Positions 1-6,227 of a stretch of DNA of 15,162 bases are shown here, piece by piece. A program made the position numbers and the translations under genes. The stretch lies in the NCBI GenBank assembly GCA_937875295.1, contig CALLXS010000015.1, positions 1 to 15,162 of the forward strand, read 5' to 3'. This stretch comes from an uncultured bacterium. GTDB lineage: Bacteria > Bacteroidota > Ignavibacteria > Kapaibacteriales > UBA2268. Under the pieces are notes generated by a model. It searched no databases and was not told where the DNA came from. It saw nothing but the letters and a program-made list of their open reading frames with translations. Positions within the stretch are counted from its first letter, which is position 1, and each line of letters begins with the position of its first letter.

Positions 1-712
1 TATAAAAAACATTTGATGCTTCGCGAGATTGAAAATAAATATCTGGATTTTGTGCAGTACCTCGAGTAACTGGATTTAATGGAGATAATGCTCGAGATCG
101 GAAAGCATTTAGAGCATCTAAGTCAACTAATGATTGTATTGCTTTAGCATCAATTTCTTCAATTTTTTGAATTTCGTGTGAAGTGCGGAATCCATCAAAA
201 AAGTGAACAAATGGAATTCTTGATTTAATCGCTGCAAGATGAGCTAAAGATGCGATATCCATTACTTCTTGCACTGATCCTGTAGCAAGCATAGCACACC
301 CAGTTTGGCGGACTGCCATTACATCTTGATGATCGCCGAAAATTGACAATGCTTGAGCTGCTAAAGCTCTGGCTGATACATGATATACACCCGGAAGTAA
401 TTCACCTGCTACTTTATACATATTAGGAATCATTAAAAGTAATCCTTGAGAAGCAGTAAAAGTAGAAGTCAAAGCTCCTGCTTGTAAAGCACCGTGCATA
501 GCTCCTGCAGCTCCAGCTTCTGATTGCATTTCTGTAATAGTAACATTTTCACCAAACATATTTTTAAGTCCATTTGCAGACCATTCGTCAATATATTCTG
601 CCATAGTAGAAGATGGTGTGATAGGATAAATCGCTGCTACTTCGCTAAACATATAAGCAATATGAGCTGCGGCTTGATTGCCATCGCAAGTCAAAAATTT
701 CTTAGCTTTCAT
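1..712 (-). CDS. nifJ: Pyruvate:ferredoxin (flavodoxin) oxidoreductase, N-terminal part, cut by window edge
   Basis: Cytoplasmic iron-sulfur and thiamine-diphosphate enzyme that oxidises pyruvate with CoA to acetyl-CoA and CO2, reducing ferredoxin or flavodoxin. Only the first 237 codons are present; the usual length is about 1170-1200 residues and the rest lies left of the window. Translation from the ATG at 712 gives the domain I hallmark YPITPSS (residues 29-35). The Thr32 and Arg115 positions match the pyruvate-binding Thr31 and Arg114 of the Desulfovibrio africanus enzyme, and Glu65 in EMQSEAGAAGAMHG matches its TPP-contacting Glu64. TASQGLLLMIPNMYK (86-100) and FFDGFRTSHEIQKIE (171-185) are also family signatures. 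No Shine-Dalgarno sequence precedes the ATG. The gene is divergent from the TRIC-like gene. The family assignment is firm; whether pyruvate or another 2-oxoacid is used in vivo is inferred. Confidence 0.95.
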   Translation of the reverse strand, partial: MKAKKFLTCDGNQAAAHIAYMFSEVAAIYPITPSSTMAEYIDEWSANGLKNMFGENVTITEMQSEAGAAGAMHGALQAGALTSTFTASQGLLLMIPNMYKVAGELLPGVYHVSARALAAQALSIFGDHQDVMAVRQTGCAMLATGSVQEVMDIASLAHLAAIKSRIPFVHFFDGFRTSHEIQKIEEIDAKAIQSLVDLDALNAFRSRALSPLNPVTRGTAQNPDIYFQSREASNVFY

Positions 713-957
713 AGTTTTATATTATTATATATTATTTTATTAAAAATGAAAAATTATTTAAATACTTTTATTTACTTTGTTTAAAAATTTATAAAAAGTA
801 TAATTAAATAAAGACGTAATATAAATTATATTCTTTTACAGTTAATTCTAATAATACTATAATTAAATAATACAAAGAAGACTTTAGCGTCTCCTTTTTT
901 AATTTTAAATATGTGTAGGGCTTTATTAAAAATTAAAGTATATTTCATTTTCGCTGT
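713..957. other. Divergent intergenic region between nifJ and the TRIC-like gene
   Basis: This 245-nt, very AT-rich gap must carry the promoters of both divergent genes. I found no exact TAnnTTTG element on either strand. A short hairpin (AGAC at 879-882, GTCT at 889-892) is followed by a T run at 895-900, which could be a weak plus-strand terminator or leader attenuator. A 4-bp stem is too short to call. Confidence 0.4.
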
Positions 958-1593
958 ATGGATAATTTCTCAATAATTGATTATTTACAGAATAATTTTA
1001 ATACTATTTTAGACCACTTAGGTACTTTTGCATTTGCTATAAGTGGTATTCGATTAGCTTCCTCAAAAAAATTTGATATATTTGGAGCTTTTGTTGTTGG
1101 GTTTATTACTGCAATTGGTGGTGGTACAGTTAGAGATTTATTAATAGGAGTTACCCCCTTTTGGATGATAAATTCTTCATATTTGATAGTAACAGGTATT
1201 GCACTAATAGCTTATTTGTTTTTTCGCAAATTGATTGAAAGAATGAATATTACTATTTTTATCTTTGATGCTATTGGTTTGGGTCTTTTTACAGTAATTG
1301 GAATAGAAAAAAGTTTAGATGCAAATTTCTCATACTGGGTAGCAATTATTATGGGAATGATTACTGGCTCAGTGGGGGGGATAATTCGCGACATTGCAAT
1401 TAATGAAGTGCCATTAATTTTTAGAAGAGATTTTTATGCTATCGCTTGCATAATAGGAGGAGTAATATATCTAATTTGTGATAAAATAGGATTAACTTCA
1501 CCGGTTACAAGTAGTATAACTGCAGCTACTGTAATATTGCTTAGAGTAGTTGCTAATAAGTACCATATTCAATTGCCAACAGTGAAAGAATAA
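958..1593 (+). CDS. TRIC / UPF0126 (YadS/YicG-like) membrane protein
   Basis: Inner-membrane protein of 211 residues, the normal length for the prokaryotic UPF0126 family, which is homologous to trimeric intracellular cation channels. It shows the family's internal duplication: two three-helix halves, each with a glycine-rich kinked helix, GGGTVRD at residues 54-60 and GGIIRD at 140-145. The signature EVPLIFRRDFYA (150-161) is also present, as are about seven hydrophobic segments. Prokaryotic TRICs are described as K+-permeable channels, while E. coli YadS/YicG have been linked to glycine transport; the sequence does not decide between these. The start is the ATG at 958; there is no Shine-Dalgarno sequence. 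The next gene begins 88 nt downstream. The gap holds only a weak 7-bp hairpin (1604-1610 with 1623-1629), so co-transcription with the HEAT gene is possible. Confidence 0.92.
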   Translation: MDNFSIIDYLQNNFNTILDHLGTFAFAISGIRLASSKKFDIFGAFVVGFITAIGGGTVRDLLIGVTPFWMINSSYLIVTGIALIAYLFFRKLIERMNITIFIFDAIGLGLFTVIGIEKSLDANFSYWVAIIMGMITGSVGGIIRDIAINEVPLIFRRDFYAIACIIGGVIYLICDKIGLTSPVTSSITAATVILLRVVANKYHIQLPTVKE

Positions 1594-1681
1594 TAAATAT
1601 TAACTATAATAATAAAAGCAAAATTATAGCGTTAAATAGTTTATAATTTAATCAATACTATTTGAATAGAAATACTTTTAA

Positions 1682-2317
1682 ATGGAAATAATTAATCAAT
1701 TATCTTCTCAAATTGGCGACAAGTCAGAGGCTTCGAATAAAATTGTTGCTCAAAAATGTATTCAAACACCAAAATTGTTAGATGATATTGTTATTGGTTT
1801 CAATAGCAAAGACAAAAAATTAGTAGGAGATTGCATAGAAGTATTTACAATGGTGTCGGATACTAACCCCGAATTAATAATATCTTATTCTGCAAAAATT
1901 ATAGATTTACTAAAAAGTAAAGAAACTAGAATTAGATGGGAAGCAACGCATTCTTTAGCTAACATTTCAAGAAAAATTCCTGATACAATATTATCAATTT
2001 TACCATTATTTCAAGAATTAATTCAAAATGATAAAAGTATAATAGTAAGGGATTATTCAATTGATGCTATTGCGAATTTAGCAGATGTAAATGAAATATA
2101 TTCAGAAAAAGCATTTGAATTGCTAAAATATTCATTAGAGCTTTGGGGCGAAAGACACGGCAAACAGGTTTTCCAAGGCTTTTATAATGTACTTAAATTT
2201 CATCCAAATTATAAAAATGAAATTGAAACTCTTGCAGAACCATTTATAAATGCTAAAAAAGGAACAGTAGCAAAAGCTGCTAAAAAAGTAATTAAAAGAG
2301 CAAATGAAATTAAATAA
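1682..2317 (+). CDS. HEAT-repeat protein, function unknown
   Basis: A 211-residue, soluble, mostly helical protein without signal peptide or membrane segment. Between about residue 30 and residue 150 it shows paired-helix repeats of roughly 35-40 residues, for example around LLKSKETRIRWEATHSLANI and NDKSIIVRDYSIDAIANLA. The spacing and the conserved R/D-A-L positions are typical of HEAT or HEAT-like repeats. The lysine-rich C-terminus (KAAKKVIKRANEIK) is basic. Such solenoids are protein-interaction scaffolds; the partner cannot be read from the sequence. It starts at the ATG at 1682 with no Shine-Dalgarno sequence. The broken VOC gene follows about 45 nt downstream on the same strand, so the two were probably one transcript ending at the hairpin at 2811-2844. 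Confidence 0.8.
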   Translation: MEIINQLSSQIGDKSEASNKIVAQKCIQTPKLLDDIVIGFNSKDKKLVGDCIEVFTMVSDTNPELIISYSAKIIDLLKSKETRIRWEATHSLANISRKIPDTILSILPLFQELIQNDKSIIVRDYSIDAIANLADVNEIYSEKAFELLKYSLELWGERHGKQVFQGFYNVLKFHPNYKNEIETLAEPFINAKKGTVAKAAKKVIKRANEIK

Positions 2318-2362
2318 TTTATAAACTATTTTTTTTAAAAAAATAGGAGAACAAAAACAATA

Positions 2363-2784
2363 ATAAAATTAAATCCTTATCTAAATTTTAATGGTGAATA
2401 CGAAGCAGCATTTAATTTTTATAAAAACATTTTTGGTGGTGAATTCCTGGGTGGTATGTTCAAAATGGGCGATGCTAAAGGAATGGAAATTCCAGAAGCA
2501 GCTAAAAATCTTGTGATGCACGTTGCTATTAAAATAGGCAATGACATTTTAATGGGTTCTGATACTATGCCAGGCCAACCTTTTTCCAAAGGCACAAACA
2601 ACTATATTAGCATTTTCCAGATTCTTGAGAAGAAGCCGACAGATTATTTAATGAGCTTTCAGCAGGCGGAAACCCCGAAATGCCAATGACAGACCAATTT
2701 TGGGGTGATTATTTTGGTAGCTTAATTGATAAGTTCGGAATCTGCTGGATGGTTAATTATAACAATGAAAACAAAAGTATGTAA
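2363..2784 (+). pseudogene. Decayed PhnB-like VOC (glyoxalase-fold) gene with three lesions
   Basis: The conceptual protein is about 140 residues, full length for small PhnB-like proteins of the vicinal-oxygen-chelate superfamily. It opens with KLNPYLNFNGEYEAAFNFYK and IFGGEFLGG, continues with MGSDTMPG, and closes in another frame with TDQFWGDYFGSLIDKFGICW, the usual family C-terminus. Three faults are visible. The expected start codon is ATA at 2363-2365 (or ATA at 2360), placed after a good Shine-Dalgarno AGGAG at 2345-2349, with no ATG, GTG or TTG in frame upstream. One base is missing within 2614-2616, in the Ser codon of the expected ISISPDS. An in-frame TGA sits at 2626-2628, where a charged residue is expected. 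The only open stretch left, from the internal ATG at 2456 to the stop at 2687-2689, cannot make a whole fold. The family is a mixed set of dioxygenases, resistance proteins and unknowns, so no substrate is proposed. Confidence 0.85.
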
Positions 2785-2810
2785 TTTTACTTTTGATATT
2801 AATTTATACA

Positions 2811-2844
2811 AAATGGCTAATTTTTTAAGATTAGCCATTTTTTT
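2811..2844 (+). terminator. Rho-independent terminator after the VOC pseudogene
   Basis: A perfect 10-bp stem, AAATGGCTAA (2811-2820) with TTAGCCATTT (2831-2840), has a 10-nt loop and ends in a run of seven T. It lies 27 nt after the old VOC stop codon. On the minus strand the stem is followed by only a short T run, so it may also weakly terminate the convergent pirin transcript. Confidence 0.85.
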
Positions 2845-2857
2845 AATTGAAGTAAAA

Positions 2858-2889
2858 TTAATGGTTAATTACTTTAATGGTTAATTACT
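2858..2889. repeat. Perfect 16-bp tandem duplication over the pirin stop codon
   Basis: The unit TTAATGGTTAATTACT occurs twice back to back (2858-2873 and 2874-2889). The second copy contains the pirin stop codon, TAA on the minus strand at 2887-2885, and the first lies in the 3' UTR. It looks like a recent slippage or duplication event that leaves the protein unchanged. Confidence 0.9.
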
Positions 2890-3757
2890 TATGCTTAATG
2901 AAAGTATCATTATTTAATTCAGCAAATGCAGTTTGTAATTCATCTTGAGTATTCATTACTATAGGACCACCCCAAGCAATAGGTTCGCGAAGTGGTTGCC
3001 CAGCTAATAAAACAAAACGAGCTCCGGCATTGCCTGATTTTACGGTAATTGATTCAAAATCATTAATATTTGCAGGATTAGACGGTGCAAAAAGCACAGC
3101 ACAAGATTTTTCTTCAAAACTTGTTAAATCATCTTCTACTGCTAAACTTCCGTCTAGTAAATATATGAAAAGGGTTTCAGAATTTGGAGTTTGAGAATAA
3201 GTCCATGTAGCATTTGGTTCTAAATCAATATCTAAATATTGAACTTTTACATATTTTCCAGTAAAAGCTCCTTTAGTATTATTATATGCTCCGGCTATTA
3301 CTCTAATATTTGCATTTTCTTCTTTTACAATTGGAACCATTTCTTTTGTAATATCTCCATAGGCAGGCGGTGCCATTTTATCTTTTGCTGGTAAATTTAC
3401 CCATAATTGACAGCCAAGCATTCTATCAGATGCTTTTGGCATTTCTGTATGGATAATTCCAGACCCAGCAGTCATCCATTGGCATTCCAAATCATTTATT
3501 GTGCCTTTATTTCCGAGACTATCTCCATGGTCAATTTCACCTTTAATTAAATATGTAATTGTTTCTATTCCTCGATGAGGGTGCCATGGAAATCCTTTTA
3601 TATAATCATTAGGATCAAGAGAATCGAATCCATCGAGCATTAAAAATGGATCGAAATCTTTCATTGTCCTTGCTCCAAGTACACGTCTTAAATGCACTCC
3701 AGCTCCATCGATTGCTTTATGTCCTCTTACGATTTTGCTTACTATTCTTTGATTCAT
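2885..3757 (-). CDS. Pirin family protein (bicupin)
   Basis: A 290-residue cytoplasmic bicupin, the normal length for bacterial pirins. The N-terminal cupin holds the full metal site: His59 and His61 in HPHRGIET, and His103 and Glu105 in GSGIIHTEM. These are the four ligands seen in human pirin and E. coli YhhW. The second cupin (about residues 170-270) ends with GQPLREPIAWGGPIVMNT, another family signature. Some pirins open quercetin with O2; others act as regulators, including of pyruvate metabolism in Serratia. Function here is therefore open, although a pyruvate-oxidising enzyme lies nearby. The start is the ATG at 3757, matching the family's N-terminus, with no Shine-Dalgarno sequence. 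Upstream lies a long perfect inverted repeat (3809-3845) that may be an operator. The stop codon sits inside a tandem duplication. Confidence 0.95.
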   Translation of the reverse strand: MNQRIVSKIVRGHKAIDGAGVHLRRVLGARTMKDFDPFLMLDGFDSLDPNDYIKGFPWHPHRGIETITYLIKGEIDHGDSLGNKGTINDLECQWMTAGSGIIHTEMPKASDRMLGCQLWVNLPAKDKMAPPAYGDITKEMVPIVKEENANIRVIAGAYNNTKGAFTGKYVKVQYLDIDLEPNATWTYSQTPNSETLFIYLLDGSLAVEDDLTSFEEKSCAVLFAPSNPANINDFESITVKSGNAGARFVLLAGQPLREPIAWGGPIVMNTQDELQTAFAELNNDTFIKHK

Positions 3758-3808
3758 ATTTATTAATTGATTGAATTATTAAAAAATCCTATATTTAATC
3801 TATATTCG

Positions 3809-3845
3809 TATTTGTTAATAAATTATTTCAAATTATTAACAAATA
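3809..3845. promoter_or_regulatory. 13-bp inverted repeat upstream of pirin, candidate operator
   Basis: TATTTGTTAATAA (3809-3821) is matched exactly by its inverse TTATTAACAAATA (3833-3845) across an 11-nt spacer. It lies 52-88 nt upstream of the pirin start. The flanks carry a further near-repeat in direct orientation, TCCTATATTTA near 3787 and TCCTGTATTTA near 3846. The position suits an operator or a 5' leader hairpin for pirin. There is no T run and it lies upstream of a gene, which argues against a terminator. The cognate regulator is unknown. Confidence 0.45.
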
Positions 3846-3937
3846 TCCTGTATTTATAGTTTTATGATTGTAGGTCTTTTGAAAAATATTGATGATAATG
3901 ATTATTAATACAATACTACTATTCCAAATATTTTTTA

Positions 3938-3981
3938 AAAAAAATAAAAAAGTACTATTTCTTATGAAGAATTAGTACTTT
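3938..3981 (-). terminator. Rho-independent terminator of the protease gene
   Basis: Read on the minus strand, a 9-bp stem (AAAGTACTA with TAGTACTTT; plus positions 3973-3981 and 3949-3957) continues after one T-T mismatch into a further 5-bp stem with a 3-nt loop. It ends in CTTTTTTATTTTTTTT. It lies about 40 nt past the stop codon of the protease gene. Confidence 0.85.
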
Positions 3982-4003
3982 ATTTAATGAATAAGAAAAT
4001 TTA
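3940..4003. repeat. 64-bp direct repeat, copy A, 3' of the protease gene
   Basis: It matches 6160-6223 at a constant offset of 2220 nt with four mismatches (3955, 3963, 3965, 3966), including an unbroken identical block of 37 nt at 3967-4003. Each copy contains a terminator hairpin and the stretch leading into it. The two copies bracket the cysteine-protease gene with its promoter. Confidence 0.9.
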
Positions 4004-4021
4004 CAATAATTAACAATAATA

Positions 4022-6076
4022 TTATTTTATAATAATCCATAATTCAGATTTGTCATCGCAAGTTACTTTGTCAATATTATAGCTACCAGCACCACCACCT
4101 GAATGATCAGTTGTTTGCAAAGTGTAACTATCAATATATTTACATACTTCACTACCTTTAATAGTAGTTATTGGTGTAATGTCTAATTTTACGTTACTTA
4201 AAATGAGTTTGGTAATTGAAGTACTTGAGAGTTTATTTTCATAATATCCTTTCATAGTTCTTTCAAGTATTATTTTTTTTGCCATAGTAGGATTGATTTC
4301 TTTGTCAAATTCAATGTTGATCTTTCCTTGTGTCAAAAATTCCAAACCCATTACATCGGTTGTAGTTTCAAAATATCCTTCATATTTGATGCCATTTCCT
4401 TTTATTCTGACATCATTGCAAGCAGATCCTATTTCTACAGTTTTATTATCATAACTTCCTTTTAAACCAATTAAAGAAAAAGAAATAATTTTAGAAATTG
4501 TTGGTTCTATTTTAAATTTTAAATTATACCCATCTAAGAATTTACCATTATCATCGTAAATAGCAATATATAGAGTTCCTTCAAATTGTTCTTTTCCAAT
4601 TATACTGGTAAGTGGAATTTCTCCTGTAATATCATTAGTACCCACTGAAATTGTATTATTATCTTCTTCTTCGATAACATATTTGTTAGTTTTATTATTA
4701 ATAATTTTTACTTTAAAATTAATATTTTTTGGAGTCTTATCAGCGTTATAAACGGGCAATTTAAAAGATAATTTATATACGGAATCTGGAATCATATCGC
4801 AAATATTGCTATTTGGAAATGTCCAGTCATAAGAATCTTTATTATTAGCATTATAAATCAATGATATTTTATAATTTTTGGTATTGCTCCCTATCGCAAA
4901 ATTTAAATCACCTATTTGATTGTTAATAGGTATTCCTATGGTTTGCAATTTTGGATTAGATAATGGTGTTTCAGCTGTCAATATCTGGTATGCTTCTGTA
5001 AGTCCTTTTTCTTTCATTAGCCAATCCCAGTCCACCCATTTATACATACTTTCATCACCAAGATTTTGTGGATTATGAATTAATAGTTTAAGTTTAATAT
5101 TTGTAAGAGAAACCTGTTCGCGTTTATATCCTAAGACCATAATTGCGTGTCGCCCCACACCGGGATATGATAAATTCATAATCGATGGTTTTCTTTCTTT
5201 GATGTTTTTCAGTATTGCATCGAGCATATTTGATTTAGAAACGAACGTAGATACACTTGATTTAGTAGTAGAAAATATATTTATAGCACTTGGCAAGTTC
5301 TTTTTAAAGTCCCAAAGCCCAATTCCTTCATCAAAAGTACTATGCTCCATATATTTCACTATTTCAATTATTCTATGTTTACTTCTGTATTCGTCATTAT
5401 CCTTAGGATATGCAGCTGTAATCATTGCAGCACAAGCAGCCCAGCAAGATCCTCCAATTTGTTCATAATACGGTACTTTCATAGTAACTTCTTCATCACC
5501 TTCGGATAATTTTTCTCTATCAGCCCAAGAGATTACTAATCTATCATATTTAGAGCTTTGGAACGTATTAGATTTTCCATTAGGAAGAGTACCAAGTTTA
5601 TCAACATTTAAAGACAACATCCCAGTAGAAGCAGTGTATTCAAATTCTACAATATCAGCGTTTAATTTTTCTTTTGAGTTAGTGGTGGAGTATTTAATTA
5701 TCGAAATATCTTCTTTTACTAAATTTGATTTTAGGTTGTATTCTAAATTAAATTTAGCATCTGGAGCTACCTGTGAAAAGTCAAGAACAATGTCGTTAGG
5801 TGTGTTGAAATAGTTTTCGTTTTTTAGCAATTTAATTGCTATTTTTCCATTTGTAAGGTTTGCGTTGTCAGCGCTTTTTAAGGATATTTTAATTCCATTA
5901 TCGAAATTAAATATTAGGTCACTTCCACTATAATTTTGGGAAATTTCTTGTGCAACTGTTTCAGGGGTTAGTGGGTCAGTTACTGGAGTAGTTGGATTAT
6001 TTGTCTTATCACAAGAAATCATAGACATAATAGCTAAAATAATAGCCATTATTAAGTAGTTTGGTTTGTACATCAT
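4022..6076 (-). CDS. Secreted lipoprotein with papain-like (C39/C70-type) cysteine protease domain
   Basis: A 684-residue exported protein. Residues 1-22 form a lipoprotein signal peptide with lipobox MISC and lipidated Cys22, followed by a Thr/Pro/Asn-rich linker. Residues about 50-190 are a beta-rich region of unknown type. Residues about 198-370 are a papain-fold protease: oxyanion Gln206 and catalytic Cys211 in QIGGSCWAACAAMI, His310 in GRHAIMVLGY, and Asn335 in IHNPQ as the likely third residue. The CWAACAAM motif fits AvrRpt2-like or Peptidase_C39_2 families. Residues about 375-684 are Asn/Ile/Lys-rich, look like beta sandwich and I do not recognise them. Surface anchoring is expected but not proven; the substrate is unknown. 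GGAG at 6083-6080 lies 3 nt before the ATG at 6076 and 6 nt before the ATG at 6073, so the second may be the true start. It has its own promoter and terminator and is bracketed by direct repeats. Confidence 0.85.
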   Translation of the reverse strand: MMYKPNYLIMAIILAIMSMISCDKTNNPTTPVTDPLTPETVAQEISQNYSGSDLIFNFDNGIKISLKSADNANLTNGKIAIKLLKNENYFNTPNDIVLDFSQVAPDAKFNLEYNLKSNLVKEDISIIKYSTTNSKEKLNADIVEFEYTASTGMLSLNVDKLGTLPNGKSNTFQSSKYDRLVISWADREKLSEGDEEVTMKVPYYEQIGGSCWAACAAMITAAYPKDNDEYRSKHRIIEIVKYMEHSTFDEGIGLWDFKKNLPSAINIFSTTKSSVSTFVSKSNMLDAILKNIKERKPSIMNLSYPGVGRHAIMVLGYKREQVSLTNIKLKLLIHNPQNLGDESMYKWVDWDWLMKEKGLTEAYQILTAETPLSNPKLQTIGIPINNQIGDLNFAIGSNTKNYKISLIYNANNKDSYDWTFPNSNICDMIPDSVYKLSFKLPVYNADKTPKNINFKVKIINNKTNKYVIEEEDNNTISVGTNDITGEIPLTSIIGKEQFEGTLYIAIYDDNGKFLDGYNLKFKIEPTISKIISFSLIGLKGSYDNKTVEIGSACNDVRIKGNGIKYEGYFETTTDVMGLEFLTQGKINIEFDKEINPTMAKKIILERTMKGYYENKLSSTSITKLILSNVKLDITPITTIKGSEVCKYIDSYTLQTTDHSGGGAGSYNIDKVTCDDKSELWIIIK

Positions 6077-6118
6077 TCTCTCCGATAAAATAATATTAAA
6101 AAAATAGAATACACATCA

Positions 6119-6149
6119 CAAAAATACATAAAAATTTTGTTTTGACAAA
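6119..6149 (-). promoter_or_regulatory. Bacteroidota-type promoter of the protease lipoprotein gene
   Basis: On the minus strand, TTTG (6149-6146) is followed after exactly 19 nt by TATTTTTG (6126-6119). This matches the -33 TTTG / -7 TAnnTTTG consensus of Bacteroidota primary sigma factors. Transcription would start near 6112, giving a leader of about 35-40 nt with a GGAG ribosome-binding site. A 7-bp dyad, TTGTTTT (6137-6143) with AAAACAA (6147-6153), overlaps the -33 box and could be an operator. Confidence 0.6.
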
Positions 6150-6157
6150 ACAATTTT

Positions 6158-6201
6158 TTAAAAATAAAAAAGTAATATTTCTAAATAAGAATTAGTACTT
6201 T
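6158..6201 (-). terminator. Rho-independent terminator of the dikinase gene
   Basis: On the minus strand AAAGTACTA (6201-6193) pairs with TATTACTTT (6177-6169) with one mismatch. A short inner stem lies within, and CTTTTTTATTTTT follows. It is the same structure as the terminator at 3938-3981, slightly weakened. Confidence 0.75.
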
Positions 6202-6223
6202 ATTTAATGAATAAGAAAATTTA
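6160..6223. repeat. 64-bp direct repeat, copy B, 3' of the dikinase gene
   Basis: Partner of the copy at 3940-4003, with four mismatches. It begins 5 nt past the dikinase stop codon and contains that gene's terminator. Three of the four differences lie in or near the hairpin tip and one lies in an arm, where it costs one base pair. Confidence 0.9.
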
Positions 6224-6227
6224 TTAT

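Noticed and set aside
871..900. Terminator or attenuator between nifJ and the TRIC-like gene
   Set aside because: The stem has only 4 certain base pairs, and a plus-strand terminator would have no upstream gene to serve.
2326..2346. Hairpin CTATTTTTTTT/AAAAAAATAG before the VOC pseudogene
   Set aside because: It is a T tract next to an A tract with no loop; such runs are common by chance in this AT-rich DNA and the T run is on the wrong side for a plus-strand terminator.
2626..2628. UGA read as an amino acid (alternative code) in the VOC gene
   Set aside because: A frameshift and a lost start codon are also present, and no other gene in the window contains an internal TGA.
2456..2689. A free-standing 77-residue gene
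   Set aside because: Its reading frame is the middle of a VOC-family gene whose upstream and downstream parts are clearly recognisable in the flanking DNA; it is a fragment of a pseudogene.
3940..4003. Integron attC site or phage att site
   Set aside because: No GTTRRRY / RYYYAAC core pairs fit, and no integrase lies in the window. The internal hairpin followed by a T run is better explained as a terminator.
5199..5468. Open frames on the plus strand opposite the protease, dikinase and permease genes
   Set aside because: All are short, lack recognisable motifs and lie antisense to long, well-supported coding regions.
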